From positions 1 through 21,458 of the IMG/VR virus record IMGVR_UViG_3300030943_000188: a stretch of DNA of 21,458 bases. One strand, written 5' to 3'. The notes under the pieces are model-generated. The model saw only the letters and a list, made by a program, of their open reading frames with translations. It ran no database searches and was not told the DNA's origin. The translations under genes and the position numbers were made by a program. Positions 6,102-12,795 of the stretch are shown piece after piece. This DNA comes from a virus. The stretch's first letter is position 1, and every line of letters begins with the position of its first letter.

Positions 6102-6650
6102 TTATGATTTTAAATTATTAAGATGTTCAATATCTTGTGGAGTGCCGGCGAAGTTAATCATTTCAAACCAAACGATCTTATCATCATCTGATATCATCTG
6201 ATCAGGGTATTCATAAACTCGTTGACACCTAAACATCAATGAATTGAAAACATATTGAGATTCTGAATCTAAATCATTGAAAAAATATTCTTCACCATCA
6301 ACGATTATAGGAAATTGGTTATCAAAGAAAGACATAACGGCAGATATTCTTTGTTTGCCATCAATGATTTTGATGATACGAATATTTGGCTGAACAGTAT
6401 CATCTCTAAATTGGATGATGGATACTGGCGGAACTTCAAGACCTTTAAGTATTGAAAGTATAAGCTCTTGTTTTTGAGATAGTGTCCAAACAAATCCTCT
6501 TTGAAGATTCTTTCCCCTTGAAGGAAGAAATACATCAAAATCGACAACATCTCCGTAATGACTTGTTTTAAGATCTAAAATATCTAATGCTCCTACGGCT
6601 ATTTTAAATGGTAAATTTTTACGAACTTGAGAAATATTAAGCTTCTTCAT
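6102..6650 (-). CDS. Stand-alone DUF262 (ParB/GmrSD-N-like) protein (182 aa)
   Basis: The protein has the two hallmark motifs of DUF262: LQRGFVWTLSQKQELI (49-64), with the QRGxxW signature, and IIDGKQRISAVMSFF (95-109), with the DGxQR signature. These form the ParB/sulfiredoxin-like nucleotide-binding site seen in GmrS and related restriction and defence proteins. At 182 residues it corresponds only to that core, without the DUF1524 HNH nuclease domain of complete GmrSD enzymes. It could be an NTP-dependent nuclease, a regulator or a decoy subunit. The family fit is strong but the role in the phage is inference. It is first in its unit, nine bases after a TATAAAAT motif. Confidence 0.88.
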   Translation of the reverse strand: MKKLNISQVRKNLPFKIAVGALDILDLKTSHYGDVVDFDVFLPSRGKNLQRGFVWTLSQKQELILSILKGLEVPPVSIIQFRDDTVQPNIRIIKIIDGKQRISAVMSFFDNQFPIIVDGEEYFFNDLDSESQYVFNSLMFRCQRVYEYPDQMISDDDKIVWFEMINFAGTPQDIEHLNNLKS

Positions 6651-6659
6651 ATCTGCATT

Positions 6660-6682
6660 ATTTTATAAGGCAAATATAACTA
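6660..6682 (-). promoter_or_regulatory. Promoter P1 before the DUF262 unit
   Basis: On the minus strand the leader reads TAGTTATATTTGCC then TTATAAAAT, ending nine bases before the ATG at 6650. The same arrangement of about 23 bases recurs at 11303-11325 and 16199-16222. TATATTTG fits the Bacteroidota -7 consensus TAnnTTTG. TATAAAAT itself could alternatively be the recognised element. No matching -33 TTTG is clear. Confidence 0.65.
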
Positions 6683-6715
6683 AAATATCTGATCCATAAA
6701 AATAAAAGCGAGTTT

Positions 6716-7000
6716 TTATGACTTTAATGTTATTTTTATTGTTCCTGAACTATTATCAATTGATATTTTTTCTGATAATTGTTTTTGATATTCTAACATG
6801 AAAGTATGTTTTATCTCAAGAGCCAATTCATATCCTCTACCATCATCAAATATTTCAATACTCTGTCCTTTTTGCAATGCATTAACACCTTCAATTAGAT
6901 TTTTATCATATGCGGATTGTCTCCAATTATCTGAAAAATCAGGGACAGGTACAATATTTTCAACGTGTTTTTCTCTCTTAAATATTTTAAATATATCCAT
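6716..7000 (-). CDS. Hypothetical protein (94 aa)
   Basis: I do not recognise a family. The N-terminus is basic (MDIFKIFKREKHVEN), the middle is acidic with ALQKGQSIEIFDDGRGYELALEIKH, and the C-terminus is a likely beta-hairpin (KISIDNSSGTIKITLKS). The pattern of a long helix followed by a Ser/Thr-rich strand pair looks like a small soluble alpha/beta protein. It follows the array paralogue at 7005 by four bases and is the last gene of its unit, just before promoter P1. An AT-rich 8-bp inverted repeat (6695-6702 with 6713-6720) overlaps its stop codon. Confidence 0.7.
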   Translation of the reverse strand: MDIFKIFKREKHVENIVPVPDFSDNWRQSAYDKNLIEGVNALQKGQSIEIFDDGRGYELALEIKHTFMLEYQKQLSEKISIDNSSGTIKITLKS

Positions 7001-7004
7001 AATT

Positions 7005-7379
7005 TTATAAAGATAAAATTATTAATGCATTTTTCAATCCTTTTTCAAGTGCTTCTTCATAAGTTTTAAATCTAGTTGCAATATCACCACAATCTTCACC
7101 AATCTTTGTATTAATTCTATACATCCATGACACATAATGAGGATCTGAATAATAGTATGAAGAAGTTACTTCAACAGAAATTTCATGTTTTTCTCTTAAC
7201 CATTTCTGGAGAAGAGATTGAGTAACTGCTGCAATTGCTTTTTTATTACAATAATCAAGCAAATAATCAAAAGATAATTCACCTGAAGATATTAGATAAC
7301 CATTATTACAATCCTTTTGATAAAAATCAGTATGTGTTAATAATTTAGCTGTGTCAAAACTTATTAATTGTTCTTTCAT
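7005..7379 (-). CDS. Tandem accessory-family paralogue 1 (LLQKWLRE subtype, 124 aa)
   Basis: The family core is visible in three places: N-terminal EQLISFDTAKLL, central AVTQSLLQKWLREKHEISVEV and C-terminal FKTYEEALEKGLKNALIIL. The segments between them (a Tyr/Asn-rich stretch before the centre and a strand-rich one after it) differ in length and sequence from the other copies. This suggests a conserved scaffold with variable surfaces. No catalytic residues stand out. It overlaps no neighbour (two bases from the next copy), consistent with one polycistronic array. The function is unknown to me. Relatives are common as uncharacterised proteins in Bacteroidota phages. Confidence 0.85.
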   Translation of the reverse strand: MKEQLISFDTAKLLTHTDFYQKDCNNGYLISSGELSFDYLLDYCNKKAIAAVTQSLLQKWLREKHEISVEVTSSYYYSDPHYVSWMYRINTKIGEDCGDIATRFKTYEEALEKGLKNALIILSL

Positions 7380-7381
7380 AA

Positions 7382-7762
7382 TTATAAAAGTTTTAATGTT
7401 TCTTGTAATGCTTCTTCTAATGCTTCTTCATAAGTTTTAAAATTTTTATTTGAAGTATTGATAAAATAATAATTTGAGCTACTTTTTATTAAATATTGAT
7501 AAAAAGCTACTTTTATTGTTTTATTAATATAATTATTTTCAGTGATACAATCTATATGAATTTCAATTTGATGTATATCTCTTAACCATTTCTGAAGAAG
7601 AGATTGTGTAGTACAATACAAATAATTAGGACGTCCAACCTCACTATAAATTATCTTTTCATTTTCATAGTAAACATTGCCTCTTCTTTGAGCATAACAT
7701 TCTGAAAATCCTTTACAATCTGCTAATTTTGCGGTTTCAAAGCTTATTAATTGTTCTTCCAT
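7382..7762 (-). CDS. Tandem accessory-family paralogue 2 (LLQKWLRE subtype, 126 aa)
   Basis: It shows the same three landmarks: EEQLISFETAKLADCKGF at the N-terminus, TTQSLLQKWLRDIHQIEIHI in the middle and FKTYEEALEEALQETLKLL at the C-terminus. The first landmark is followed by a CYAQRRGNVYYENEK variable part, and the second by Asn/Tyr-rich strands. It is closest to paralogue 1 in the first dozen residues and in the final helix. It directly abuts paralogue 3, whose stop is adjacent to this ATG. Short stretches of near-identical DNA encode the LLQKWLR block in the two genes, which fits fairly recent duplication. Confidence 0.85.
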   Translation of the reverse strand: MEEQLISFETAKLADCKGFSECYAQRRGNVYYENEKIIYSEVGRPNYLYCTTQSLLQKWLRDIHQIEIHIDCITENNYINKTIKVAFYQYLIKSSSNYYFINTSNKNFKTYEEALEEALQETLKLL

Positions 7763-8083
7763 TTAAAGTGATTTTAAGATTTCCTGTAATCTATGTTCAA
7801 GAGCATCTTCATATGTGTTAAATAATTCATTCCGATCCCATGATAATTTACCTCTAAAAATATAGTATTTTTGTTCATCGGAAGGAATTAAACATGGCAG
7901 TATGGCGACATGCATATTATATTTTTCCCTTAACCATTTTTGAAGAAGCGATTGTGGTACACACGGTAAATCGGTAAAATCACCATTTTTCCTCTTATCA
8001 ATATAGAAATCTGAGTGTTTTTCATCAAACCCTTTATCTTTTGCAACCTCAGCGGTTTCATAACTTATTAATTGTTCAGTCAT
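7763..8083 (-). CDS. Tandem accessory-family paralogue 3 (LLQKWLRE subtype, 106 aa)
   Basis: This is the shortest of the subtype. It has TEQLISYETAEVAKDKGFDE at the start, CVPQSLLQKWLREKYNMHVA in the centre and FNTYEDALEHRLQEILKSL at the end. The variable segment before the central block is shortened to about 15 residues, which accounts for most of its smaller size. It shares an ATGA overlap with paralogue 4, so they are coupled. The conserved helix-strand core and lack of enzyme motifs suggest a binding protein, but this is inference. Confidence 0.85.
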   Translation of the reverse strand: MTEQLISYETAEVAKDKGFDEKHSDFYIDKRKNGDFTDLPCVPQSLLQKWLREKYNMHVAILPCLIPSDEQKYYIFRGKLSWDRNELFNTYEDALEHRLQEILKSL

Positions 8084-8505
8084 AAATAAGTAATATTTTT
8101 AAGTGCATCTTCTACTCCATATTCCAAAGCATCTTCATATGATTCAAACTCTGGACAATTTTTATCATCTACTCTTTTATTTAATATATCACCATTTACA
8201 TTAACATAATAATAATGCAAGATTGGATCATAGAATGCGTAAACATGAATATTTTGAGTTTCTCTCAGCCATTTTTGTAAAACAGACAAATATGGGGCGG
8301 GTATTGAATATTTATGACCACCACCCCATCTTTCTATTTCAAAATCATAATTATTCGCAAACAGATGGTGTGTCGCAACATGTTGTTTATTAATAACGTA
8401 ATTTTCCAAAAGAAGACCATAATTATAATGATAAAAACAATCTTCCTCGAATCCTTTAAGTAAGGCTAAATCTGCCACTTCTGACTTTACTATTTTATCT
8501 TCCAT
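8080..8505 (-). CDS. Tandem accessory-family paralogue 4 (LLQKWLRE-like, 141 aa)
   Basis: A more divergent copy. The N-terminus is KSEVADLALLKGFEEDCFYH, the centre reads APYLSVLQKWLRETQNIHVY and the C-terminus is FESYEDALEYGVEDALKNI. It carries a longer variable region before the centre, including a His- and Gly-rich stretch (HVATHHLF, WGGGHKYSIP). The APYLSVLQKWL sequence is intermediate between the SLLQKWLRE and APLYQ subtypes, supporting common descent of both. It is separated from paralogue 5 by one base. Confidence 0.85.
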   Translation of the reverse strand: MEDKIVKSEVADLALLKGFEEDCFYHYNYGLLLENYVINKQHVATHHLFANNYDFEIERWGGGHKYSIPAPYLSVLQKWLRETQNIHVYAFYDPILHYYYVNVNGDILNKRVDDKNCPEFESYEDALEYGVEDALKNITYL

Positions 8506-8506
8506 T

Positions 8507-8896
8507 TTAAATGAGTTTTAAAGCTTCTATGATTGCTTCATTATATCCTTCGTTGAGTTTATTAGTGTCATGCCACTCATTATAAAATAAAGCATCATGA
8601 TTATAATCTTTTACACCCTTTATCATCAATCTATTATCATTAAAGAATACGGGTATCCACCATATTTTAATACCATGATTTAACATTAACCACTCAATTA
8701 CTTGTTGATATAGTGGTGCTAATATATATTTATTTTTATGAATAAGTGGAAAACCATAATTTACTCCTCCATAATTACACATATCGTCAGCAATTCTAAA
8801 CACATTAAGTTTTCCGTAATATCCTAGACAATTTTCATCAAATCCTTTTTCTTTAAGCGCTATTGCTATTTCATAAGGAACGAATAATTCTTTCAT
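8507..8896 (-). CDS. Tandem accessory-family paralogue 5 (APLYQ subtype, 129 aa)
   Basis: I place the start at the ATG at 8896 (MKELFVPYEIAIALKEKGFD), because that is where homology with the other copies begins. The longer frame to 8968 would run into the zinc-protein gene upstream. The centre is ILAPLYQQVIEWLMLNHGIKIW and the end is LNEGYNEAIIEALKLI. It is the upstream-most array member and, with the 4982-5275 gene, defines the APLYQ subtype. It begins 17 bases after the stop of the 8914-9177 gene. Confidence 0.85.
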   Translation of the reverse strand: MKELFVPYEIAIALKEKGFDENCLGYYGKLNVFRIADDMCNYGGVNYGFPLIHKNKYILAPLYQQVIEWLMLNHGIKIWWIPVFFNDNRLMIKGVKDYNHDALFYNEWHDTNKLNEGYNEAIIEALKLI

Positions 8897-8913
8897 AAAA
8901 AATAAAAATAATG

Positions 8914-9177
8914 TTAATAAGTTGTGTTTGAAAAATTGTCTGTAGAAAATTTTCGAAGTTCCCCACAATGTTTACATTCTTGAATATATAATAAAGAACT
9001 GAAACAACTGTTCCTAGTAAAAGCATTAGATTGTGAAAGAGTATTTATAACAAGCCATTCATGCCCACATTTTTGAGGATCCGGAATCCCTACACACACC
9101 GACTTGCCACACTTTTCACAATATTGATATCCATTTTTATCTACTTTACCATAAATATGGTAACAAAATAATTTCAT
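8914..9177 (-). CDS. Small zinc-binding protein (87 aa)
   Basis: Paired cysteine motifs suggest two zinc sites or one composite site: YCEKCGKSVC (19-28), CGHEW (37-41) and ECKHCGELRKF (67-77). The N-terminal MKLFCYHIYGKVDKNGYQ leader resembles small uncharacterised phage proteins in which a C-H-C-C knuckle is followed by a CNHKW segment. I do not know a function. DNA, RNA or protein contact is typical of such ribbons. It precedes the paralogue array in the same unit and follows the 44-residue gene at 9193 by 15 bases. Confidence 0.75.
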   Translation of the reverse strand: MKLFCYHIYGKVDKNGYQYCEKCGKSVCVGIPDPQKCGHEWLVINTLSQSNAFTRNSCFSSLLYIQECKHCGELRKFSTDNFSNTTY

Positions 9178-9192
9178 ATCTTTATTATTTAA

Positions 9193-9327
9193 TTATAAAT
9201 ATTCACTTGCTCTATATCTACAATATTCGGCAACTCCATAATAATATGATTGCCAACTATAATTTTCAGCTTGTTTACAGGCTCTTTCTGCTACAGATAT
9301 CCACCACATATATGTAAATGGTTTCAT
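9193..9327 (-). CDS. Very small aromatic-rich protein (44 aa)
   Basis: This 45-codon frame fills the gap between 9178 and 9328. Its ATG (9325-9327) lies one base after the TAA of the 9329-9766 gene, the spacing typical of this unit. The peptide begins MKPFTYMWWISVAERACKQA and continues through NYSWQSYYYGVAEYC to ASEYL. It is rich in Trp and Tyr, has two Cys and reads as one or two amphipathic helices rather than a membrane span. The position and clean fit support a real gene. The function is unknown. Confidence 0.6.
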   Translation of the reverse strand: MKPFTYMWWISVAERACKQAENYSWQSYYYGVAEYCRYRASEYL

Positions 9328-9328
9328 T

Positions 9329-9766
9329 TTAATATACTCTATAATTCAATTGTTTTCCGCACACAGTGCATTCATCCCATTCACAATTATCTCCATACGG
9401 AAAACAATTTAGTTTTCTGTGATGTTCAAATGTTCCAATACATGTACATATAAATGGTTTTGGCTCTTGAGTCATCTCACCATCTTCTTTATAAATTTTA
9501 TCAATACTCCAATTAAGAATTTCCTTTATATGTTCTTTTTCTAAGGAATCTTTCATTTCTGTATCGATTTTTAAAATATCGGCAGTTATAAGATTTGTAT
9601 ATGTTTTTTTATTTAACTTTATCATTTTTGGTTTATTATTTTCTAATAATTTTTCTATTTCATCTATAATAAAATGATACATTTCAAAATCACTTGTTTT
9701 TTCATTCTCAGATTTCGGATATCTATTATCTATGATCCATTGAGCAATTTCTTCTTTCGATTTCAT
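9329..9766 (-). CDS. Hypothetical protein with C-terminal cysteine cluster (145 aa)
   Basis: The first 90 residues are charged and helical (KEEIAQWIIDNRYPKS, FIIDEIEKLLENNKPKM). The last 40 contain cysteines in the order CTC, C, C, C, C (FICTCIGTFEHHRKLNCF, then GDNCEWDECTVCGKQLNYRV), likely a zinc ribbon together with the HH pair. The same combination of short helical domain and zinc knuckle is seen in other small genes of this unit. Its first 41 bases overlap the upstream membrane-protein gene, a longer overlap than usual here. The next Met is at residue 29, so the start is somewhat uncertain. Confidence 0.7.
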   Translation of the reverse strand: MKSKEEIAQWIIDNRYPKSENEKTSDFEMYHFIIDEIEKLLENNKPKMIKLNKKTYTNLITADILKIDTEMKDSLEKEHIKEILNWSIDKIYKEDGEMTQEPKPFICTCIGTFEHHRKLNCFPYGDNCEWDECTVCGKQLNYRVY

Positions 9767-9974
9767 TTTTGTTTTCCTTTATTAATAAAAGTATAAAAAA
9801 TATTATAGCATCAATAAATAATATTCCTGCTGACCACAATCCTGACCAAAAAAGATGAATTTCCCAAACACATAATATGTTAAGAAAATTTATCATAAAA
9901 AATCCCAAAAGGAGTATAAAAATTATAAACCCTTTTAAAAAATCAAATAACCATTTTAAAAATATCCTTACCAT
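9726..9974 (-). CDS. Small membrane protein with two predicted transmembrane helices (82 aa)
   Basis: Residues 13-34 (LKGFIIFILLLGFFMINFLN) and 45-64 (LWSAGILFIDAIIFFILLLI) are strongly hydrophobic. They are joined by a short Trp-containing loop (VWEIHLFWSG), and a basic tail (KENKNEIERRNCSMDHR) follows. A hairpin with both ends in the cytoplasm is likely. The tail is encoded within the 41-base overlap with the next gene, and the start overlaps the previous gene by seven bases. No family is recognised. It is one of three small membrane proteins in this window. Confidence 0.75.
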   Translation of the reverse strand: MVRIFLKWLFDFLKGFIIFILLLGFFMINFLNILCVWEIHLFWSGLWSAGILFIDAIIFFILLLIKENKNEIERRNCSMDHR

Positions 9975-10171
9975 CCTAATTGTTTTGAAATTTCTGGTGT
10001 AAAACCACCAAAATGATTGAACAATCTATGTGAAAAGGATTTTGAGATTTCCTTCGTATTATCGAAATAATCTGGGTTGCCAACATGAAATCTCCACATA
10101 TAACACATCTGATATTGTGTAAGTTCATTAAGTATTTCTATCTGTTCAGATAGAGTTAATTCTTTCTTCAT
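9968..10171 (-). CDS. Hypothetical small protein (67 aa)
   Basis: The N-terminus is a helix (LTLSEQIEILNELTQYQMCY), followed by a central aromatic stretch MWRFHVGNPDYFD and a C-terminal FNHFGGFTPEISKQLGW. I do not recognise it. The start overlaps the TGA/ATG junction with the 10168-10722 gene by four bases, giving good support for translation. No catalytic or binding motif is evident. Confidence 0.7.
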   Translation of the reverse strand: MKKELTLSEQIEILNELTQYQMCYMWRFHVGNPDYFDNTKEISKSFSHRLFNHFGGFTPEISKQLGW

Positions 10172-10722
10172 GACTTAAGTTTTAATAATTCATCCTCCAA
10201 TTTTTTAATTTGTCTTTCCTTATAATCTTCTTTATTTAAAACAAAGTATTTTTTCATTATATCATCAAAAATATTGAAAATATCCTTTGCATTATCCATA
10301 GAAAAATATAAAGATGAATTATGACTATCTACATATTTAGGATTATATATTTTTAATTCTTGAAATAATTTTTGGAATAATTCTACAGGATAATGTTCAC
10401 CAAATATATAGGCACCTGTCGGAAAACTATATTGGAGTAATATTTCATTTTTTGGTTGTTTACCATTGTCAGGCCATGATATTGTCCTACGATGTTTTTC
10501 TCCCCATATTCCAATACTCGCAAATTCCCCAAATCTAATCCAATCTGTTGATTCTATATTTTTCGGATTAATATTAAGACCATATTTTTCTTTCAATTCA
10601 ATACCAAATAAATGATATTTGGCCTTTCTTTCTAAATCATCAATATCAATATTACAGATATCTTTATGTTTTTTTAATACTTTAAATATTTCAGAATAAG
10701 CTTTTTCAGTTGTATTTTCCAT
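10168..10722 (-). CDS. Hypothetical protein (184 aa)
   Basis: I place the start at the ATG at 10722 (MENTTEKAYSEIFKVLKKHK), since it lies four bases after the upstream stop. The longer frame adds a hydrophobic leader that overlaps the neighbour. The protein has an N-terminal helical region (IDIDDLERKAKYHLFGIELK), a central WIRFGEFASIGIWGEKHRRT and an SFPTGAYIFGEHYPVELFQK segment. A charged C-terminal helix ends it (ERQIKKLEDELLKLKS). The composition suggests a soluble alpha/beta fold. I know no homologue with a function. Confidence 0.72.
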   Translation of the reverse strand: MENTTEKAYSEIFKVLKKHKDICNIDIDDLERKAKYHLFGIELKEKYGLNINPKNIESTDWIRFGEFASIGIWGEKHRRTISWPDNGKQPKNEILLQYSFPTGAYIFGEHYPVELFQKLFQELKIYNPKYVDSHNSSLYFSMDNAKDIFNIFDDIMKKYFVLNKEDYKERQIKKLEDELLKLKS

Positions 10723-10726
10723 ATCT

Positions 10727-11035
10727 TTATTTTTCTGATTGTAAATTATTGTGAATAAAATTAGCAAGTTTATTAGCCTCTTCAGGATTCATAATAAGTT
10801 GATCATCATGCATCTTACCAGATTTCATATATCTCCAAGCTATTTTTAATTTTTCTAAAAAAGTAGGTTGTTCCCTGTATTCACCATAAGAAAACATTGA
10901 AAGATAAAATTGTTGATTATATCTTTCAGGATTATCATCTTCTTTAAAAAAATCTGTTTCACTTTGAATCTGTAATAGGTGAACGCAACATTCACATTCA
11001 ATTATAGTTTTTTTTGTTTCGCTTCTTTCTATCAT
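10727..11035 (-). CDS. Hypothetical protein with CxCC motif (102 aa)
   Basis: The N-terminus contains TIIECECCVHLLQIQ, a CxCC cluster followed by His (residues 14-19). The middle, QFYLSMFSYGEY, and the C-terminal EEANKLANFIHNNLQ helix match a pattern I recall in uncharacterised phage proteins: a C-x-C-like start, a central YLS-aromatic strand, a KLKIAWRYMKSGK helix and a final NxxEAxxLAxFI helix. No activity is known to me. It starts one base after the stop of the 11037-11297 gene. Confidence 0.72.
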   Translation of the reverse strand: MIERSETKKTIIECECCVHLLQIQSETDFFKEDDNPERYNQQFYLSMFSYGEYREQPTFLEKLKIAWRYMKSGKMHDDQLIMNPEEANKLANFIHNNLQSEK

Positions 11036-11036
11036 T

Positions 11037-11297
11037 TTATTTTTTTTCTTTTAAATATTCATATGCGGCCTTTAAATTACCATAAAATTCCCATTCTTCT
11101 TCTGAAATAACTCTTAATACCTTTTCATATGAATGGTTACCAGCATCAACCATTCCCATGATAACATAAACGTTATCATTTCCTATAGTTTGAATGTCCA
11201 ACCATTCTTTATCATGAACTATAGTTTTCATAAGTTCTAACAAAACATTTGATGGATCGACATCTACATCAACTAGTGAATATCCTCTTACTTTCAT
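11037..11297 (-). CDS. Hypothetical protein, first gene of its unit (86 aa)
   Basis: The N-terminus is strand-like and acidic (VRGYSLVDVDVDPSNVLLEL). It is followed by a helix (MKTIVHDKEWLDIQT), a strand (NVYVIMGMVDAGNHSYEKVL) and a final helix (EEEWEFYGNLKAAYEYLKEK). The repeated strand-helix pattern suggests a small ferredoxin-like or similar alpha/beta protein, which is inference. It leads a long unit of small genes, five bases after the TATAAAAT of promoter P2. Confidence 0.72.
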   Translation of the reverse strand: MKVRGYSLVDVDVDPSNVLLELMKTIVHDKEWLDIQTIGNDNVYVIMGMVDAGNHSYEKVLRVISEEEWEFYGNLKAAYEYLKEKK

Positions 11298-11302
11298 TTT
11301 TT

Positions 11303-11325
11303 ATTTTATAAGGTAAATATAACTA
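11303..11325 (-). promoter_or_regulatory. Promoter P2 before the 11297-6716 unit
   Basis: The minus strand reads TAGTTATATTTACC followed by TTATAAAAT, ending five bases before the ATG at 11297. It differs from P1 by a single base over the conserved stretch (TATATTTA instead of TATATTTG). The very short distance to the start implies either a near-leaderless transcript or that the upstream TATATTTA box, not TATAAAAT, sets the start site. Confidence 0.65.
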
Positions 11326-11343
11326 TTATTTTTCAATTTTATA

Positions 11344-12147
11344 CTACAATTCAGATAATATTAACATTTCTTTATCCCAAGCACCTAAAATCTGCCAATA
11401 AAATCCAAATGGGCTTTGTACTAAAAGAATTGGATCTCTTTTATCATATGATTTTCTGAAGAGGTCTTCATCAGCGATAACATAAAAATACGGTTTCTTA
11501 TCGCAAATTTTTGCAACTTCTTCAGTGTATTCTGTCATAATCTTTATTGCTTCAACTGGAAATTCAGGCACAAAAATATCTGATGTTTTCATAACCAACT
11601 CATACTTTTTCAATAAGTTATCGATTTTTTCGTCGGTTGTATTTGAAAATCTTTCAAAAAATTCCTTAGATTCTAAATATTTCTTTCTATTTTCCATCCT
11701 TTCAATCAAGGCGTCAACCTCACGTTTTGCATAAGATTGAGTGATCAATTTTGATTTGTCCTTTAATATCGAAATCTTTTCGTCAATCAATGTAAGTGTA
11801 AATGGTGTAGGAACAGTTTCGAGTTCGTTTAAAACGTCGATGGGTTTCACCTTTATCTTAAGTGGAGTTGGTTGTTTATCAGAAGGAGAATTATCATCAT
11901 TCATTCCTTGTGTTGGAACGCTATTTAAATCCATATTAGTATCGGTATTAAAGAAAACCGTTCCACCGTTACCTGAATATTGTGATTGATAATTTTTAAA
12001 ATCAAACAGATAATTATCCATATAAAGAGCTCCATCAATTGATGGCACATTTATACCATAGAGGCTAGCATTTTCTACCTTAATCGGTAGATCCTTAGAA
12101 TCTATACCGGTTAAAAATTTAAAGATGATCTTTCTTAGACTTTTCAT
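11344..12147 (-). CDS. Uncharacterised phage protein with charged helical centre (267 aa)
   Basis: I start it at the ATG at 12147 (MKSLRKIIFKFLTGIDSKD), one base after the stop of a 58-codon gene. A longer frame to 12219 would simply read that gene out of frame. Residues 1-60 have short strands (ASLYGINVPSIDGALYMDNY). A low-complexity Asn/Gly/Ser/Pro linker runs to about 95, and a long charged helical region (ISILKDKSKLITQSYAKREV and DALIERMENRKKYLESKEFF) follows. A conserved-looking globular end contains PYFYVIADEDLFRKSYDKRD and LLVQSPFGFYWQILGAWDKE. That end is reminiscent of uncharacterised phage proteins. No catalytic motif is seen. It closes its unit before promoter P2. Confidence 0.78.
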   Translation of the reverse strand: MKSLRKIIFKFLTGIDSKDLPIKVENASLYGINVPSIDGALYMDNYLFDFKNYQSQYSGNGGTVFFNTDTNMDLNSVPTQGMNDDNSPSDKQPTPLKIKVKPIDVLNELETVPTPFTLTLIDEKISILKDKSKLITQSYAKREVDALIERMENRKKYLESKEFFERFSNTTDEKIDNLLKKYELVMKTSDIFVPEFPVEAIKIMTEYTEEVAKICDKKPYFYVIADEDLFRKSYDKRDPILLVQSPFGFYWQILGAWDKEMLILSEL

Positions 12148-12148
12148 A

Positions 12149-12325
12149 TTATTTGAATAAATGTTTAGTTTTTTGTAATTCTCCAATTGTTGATTTAAGA
12201 AGACGCTGTTCTTTTGCAAGATTGTTTATGGCCCCCTTATTTCTATTTAATTTACCATAGGCCACTCTAATTTCATTATCTATAATAGCCTTCATTTTTT
12301 CATATACTTCTTTCTTTACGTTCAT
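12149..12325 (-). CDS. Small basic helical protein (58 aa)
   Basis: The ATG at 12325 opens 58 codons ending in TAA at 12149-12151, one base before the start of the 11344-12147 gene. The protein begins MNVKKEVYEKMKAIIDNEIR, continues GKLNRNKGAINNLAKEQRLL and ends ELQKTKHLFK. It is rich in Lys, Glu, Asn and Leu and looks like one long helix or a coiled coil. It fills a gap that would otherwise be unusually long for this unit. No function is recognised. Confidence 0.7.
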   Translation of the reverse strand: MNVKKEVYEKMKAIIDNEIRVAYGKLNRNKGAINNLAKEQRLLKSTIGELQKTKHLFK

Positions 12326-12328
12326 AAT

Positions 12329-12577
12329 TTATTTAGTATTTATTTTACAACGTTTAGACATCATATCAATTTCAATATTCTGAACATTATCTAGAATACA
12401 TTCAGTTAAATCATTATATCCAATAAGCCGTATCTTATTATTTTTCGTAAAAAACTTATAATTTACTCTTTTCTTACGAAAAAGATTACCAATATCGGAA
12501 AAGGAGGCCCACCCATCAGATTTAGTACACTTTGATACTATTTTCGTTATTTTTTTGGAATACGCATCTTTATACAT
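12329..12577 (-). CDS. Hypothetical basic protein (82 aa)
   Basis: The protein is very rich in Lys (KKITKIVSKCTKSDGWASFS, then LFRKKRVNYKFFTKNNKIRL), with a more acidic strand-helix end (NVQNIEIDMMSKRCK). Net positive charge suggests nucleic-acid contact. The SDGWASFSDIGNLFRKK segment could be a small helix-turn-helix, but the pattern is weak. It lies three bases after the 71-residue winged-helix-like gene's stop and three bases before the 58-residue gene, within one unit. Confidence 0.68.
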   Translation of the reverse strand: MYKDAYSKKITKIVSKCTKSDGWASFSDIGNLFRKKRVNYKFFTKNNKIRLIGYNDLTECILDNVQNIEIDMMSKRCKINTK

Positions 12578-12579
12578 TT

Positions 12580-12795
12580 TTATAATTTATTTTGTTTGTT
12601 TATAAATTCGATTTCATCTACACCTTTATCTGTAAGTTCCCAGAATTCTCCATTTGCATACCACCTTGTTGTTACGAGATTTTTAAAATATAGAGAATTC
12701 ATAGTATTACCATTCACTTTCTTGGATCCAAGTTCAATGATTCTTTCTTCATTTAGAATGTATAAAGCATTCTGTTGATTTAAAGTTAGTTTCAT
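12580..12795 (-). CDS. Small winged-helix-like protein (71 aa)
   Basis: The sequence follows a compact winged-helix pattern: helix LTLNQQNALYILNEERIIEL, then a recognition-helix candidate (NGNTMNSLYFKNLVTTRWYA), then the wing and terminal helix (GEFWELTDKGVDEIEFINKQ). The WELTDKG ending, where a strand leads to a Thr-x-Lys-Gly turn, is typical of MarR/PadR-like and phage DNA-binding wHTH domains. A phage transcription or replication regulator is plausible. It overlaps the previous gene by four bases. The fold call is from pattern reading only. Confidence 0.72.
   Translation of the reverse strand: MKLTLNQQNALYILNEERIIELGSKKVNGNTMNSLYFKNLVTTRWYANGEFWELTDKGVDEIEFINKQNKL

Noticed and set aside
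6305-6550. 81-codon frame on the minus strand inside the DUF262 gene
   Set aside because: It lies wholly within a gene with clear family motifs in another frame and has no coupling or homology of its own.
6695-6720. 8-bp AT-rich inverted repeat overlapping the stop of the 6716-7000 gene, considered as a terminator
   Set aside because: The stem is all A and T except for the end pair, lies partly inside the coding frame and has no following T-run.
12148-12219. Longer start for the 11344-12147 gene
   Set aside because: The extra 24 codons run out of frame through the 58-residue gene that ends one base before the chosen ATG.
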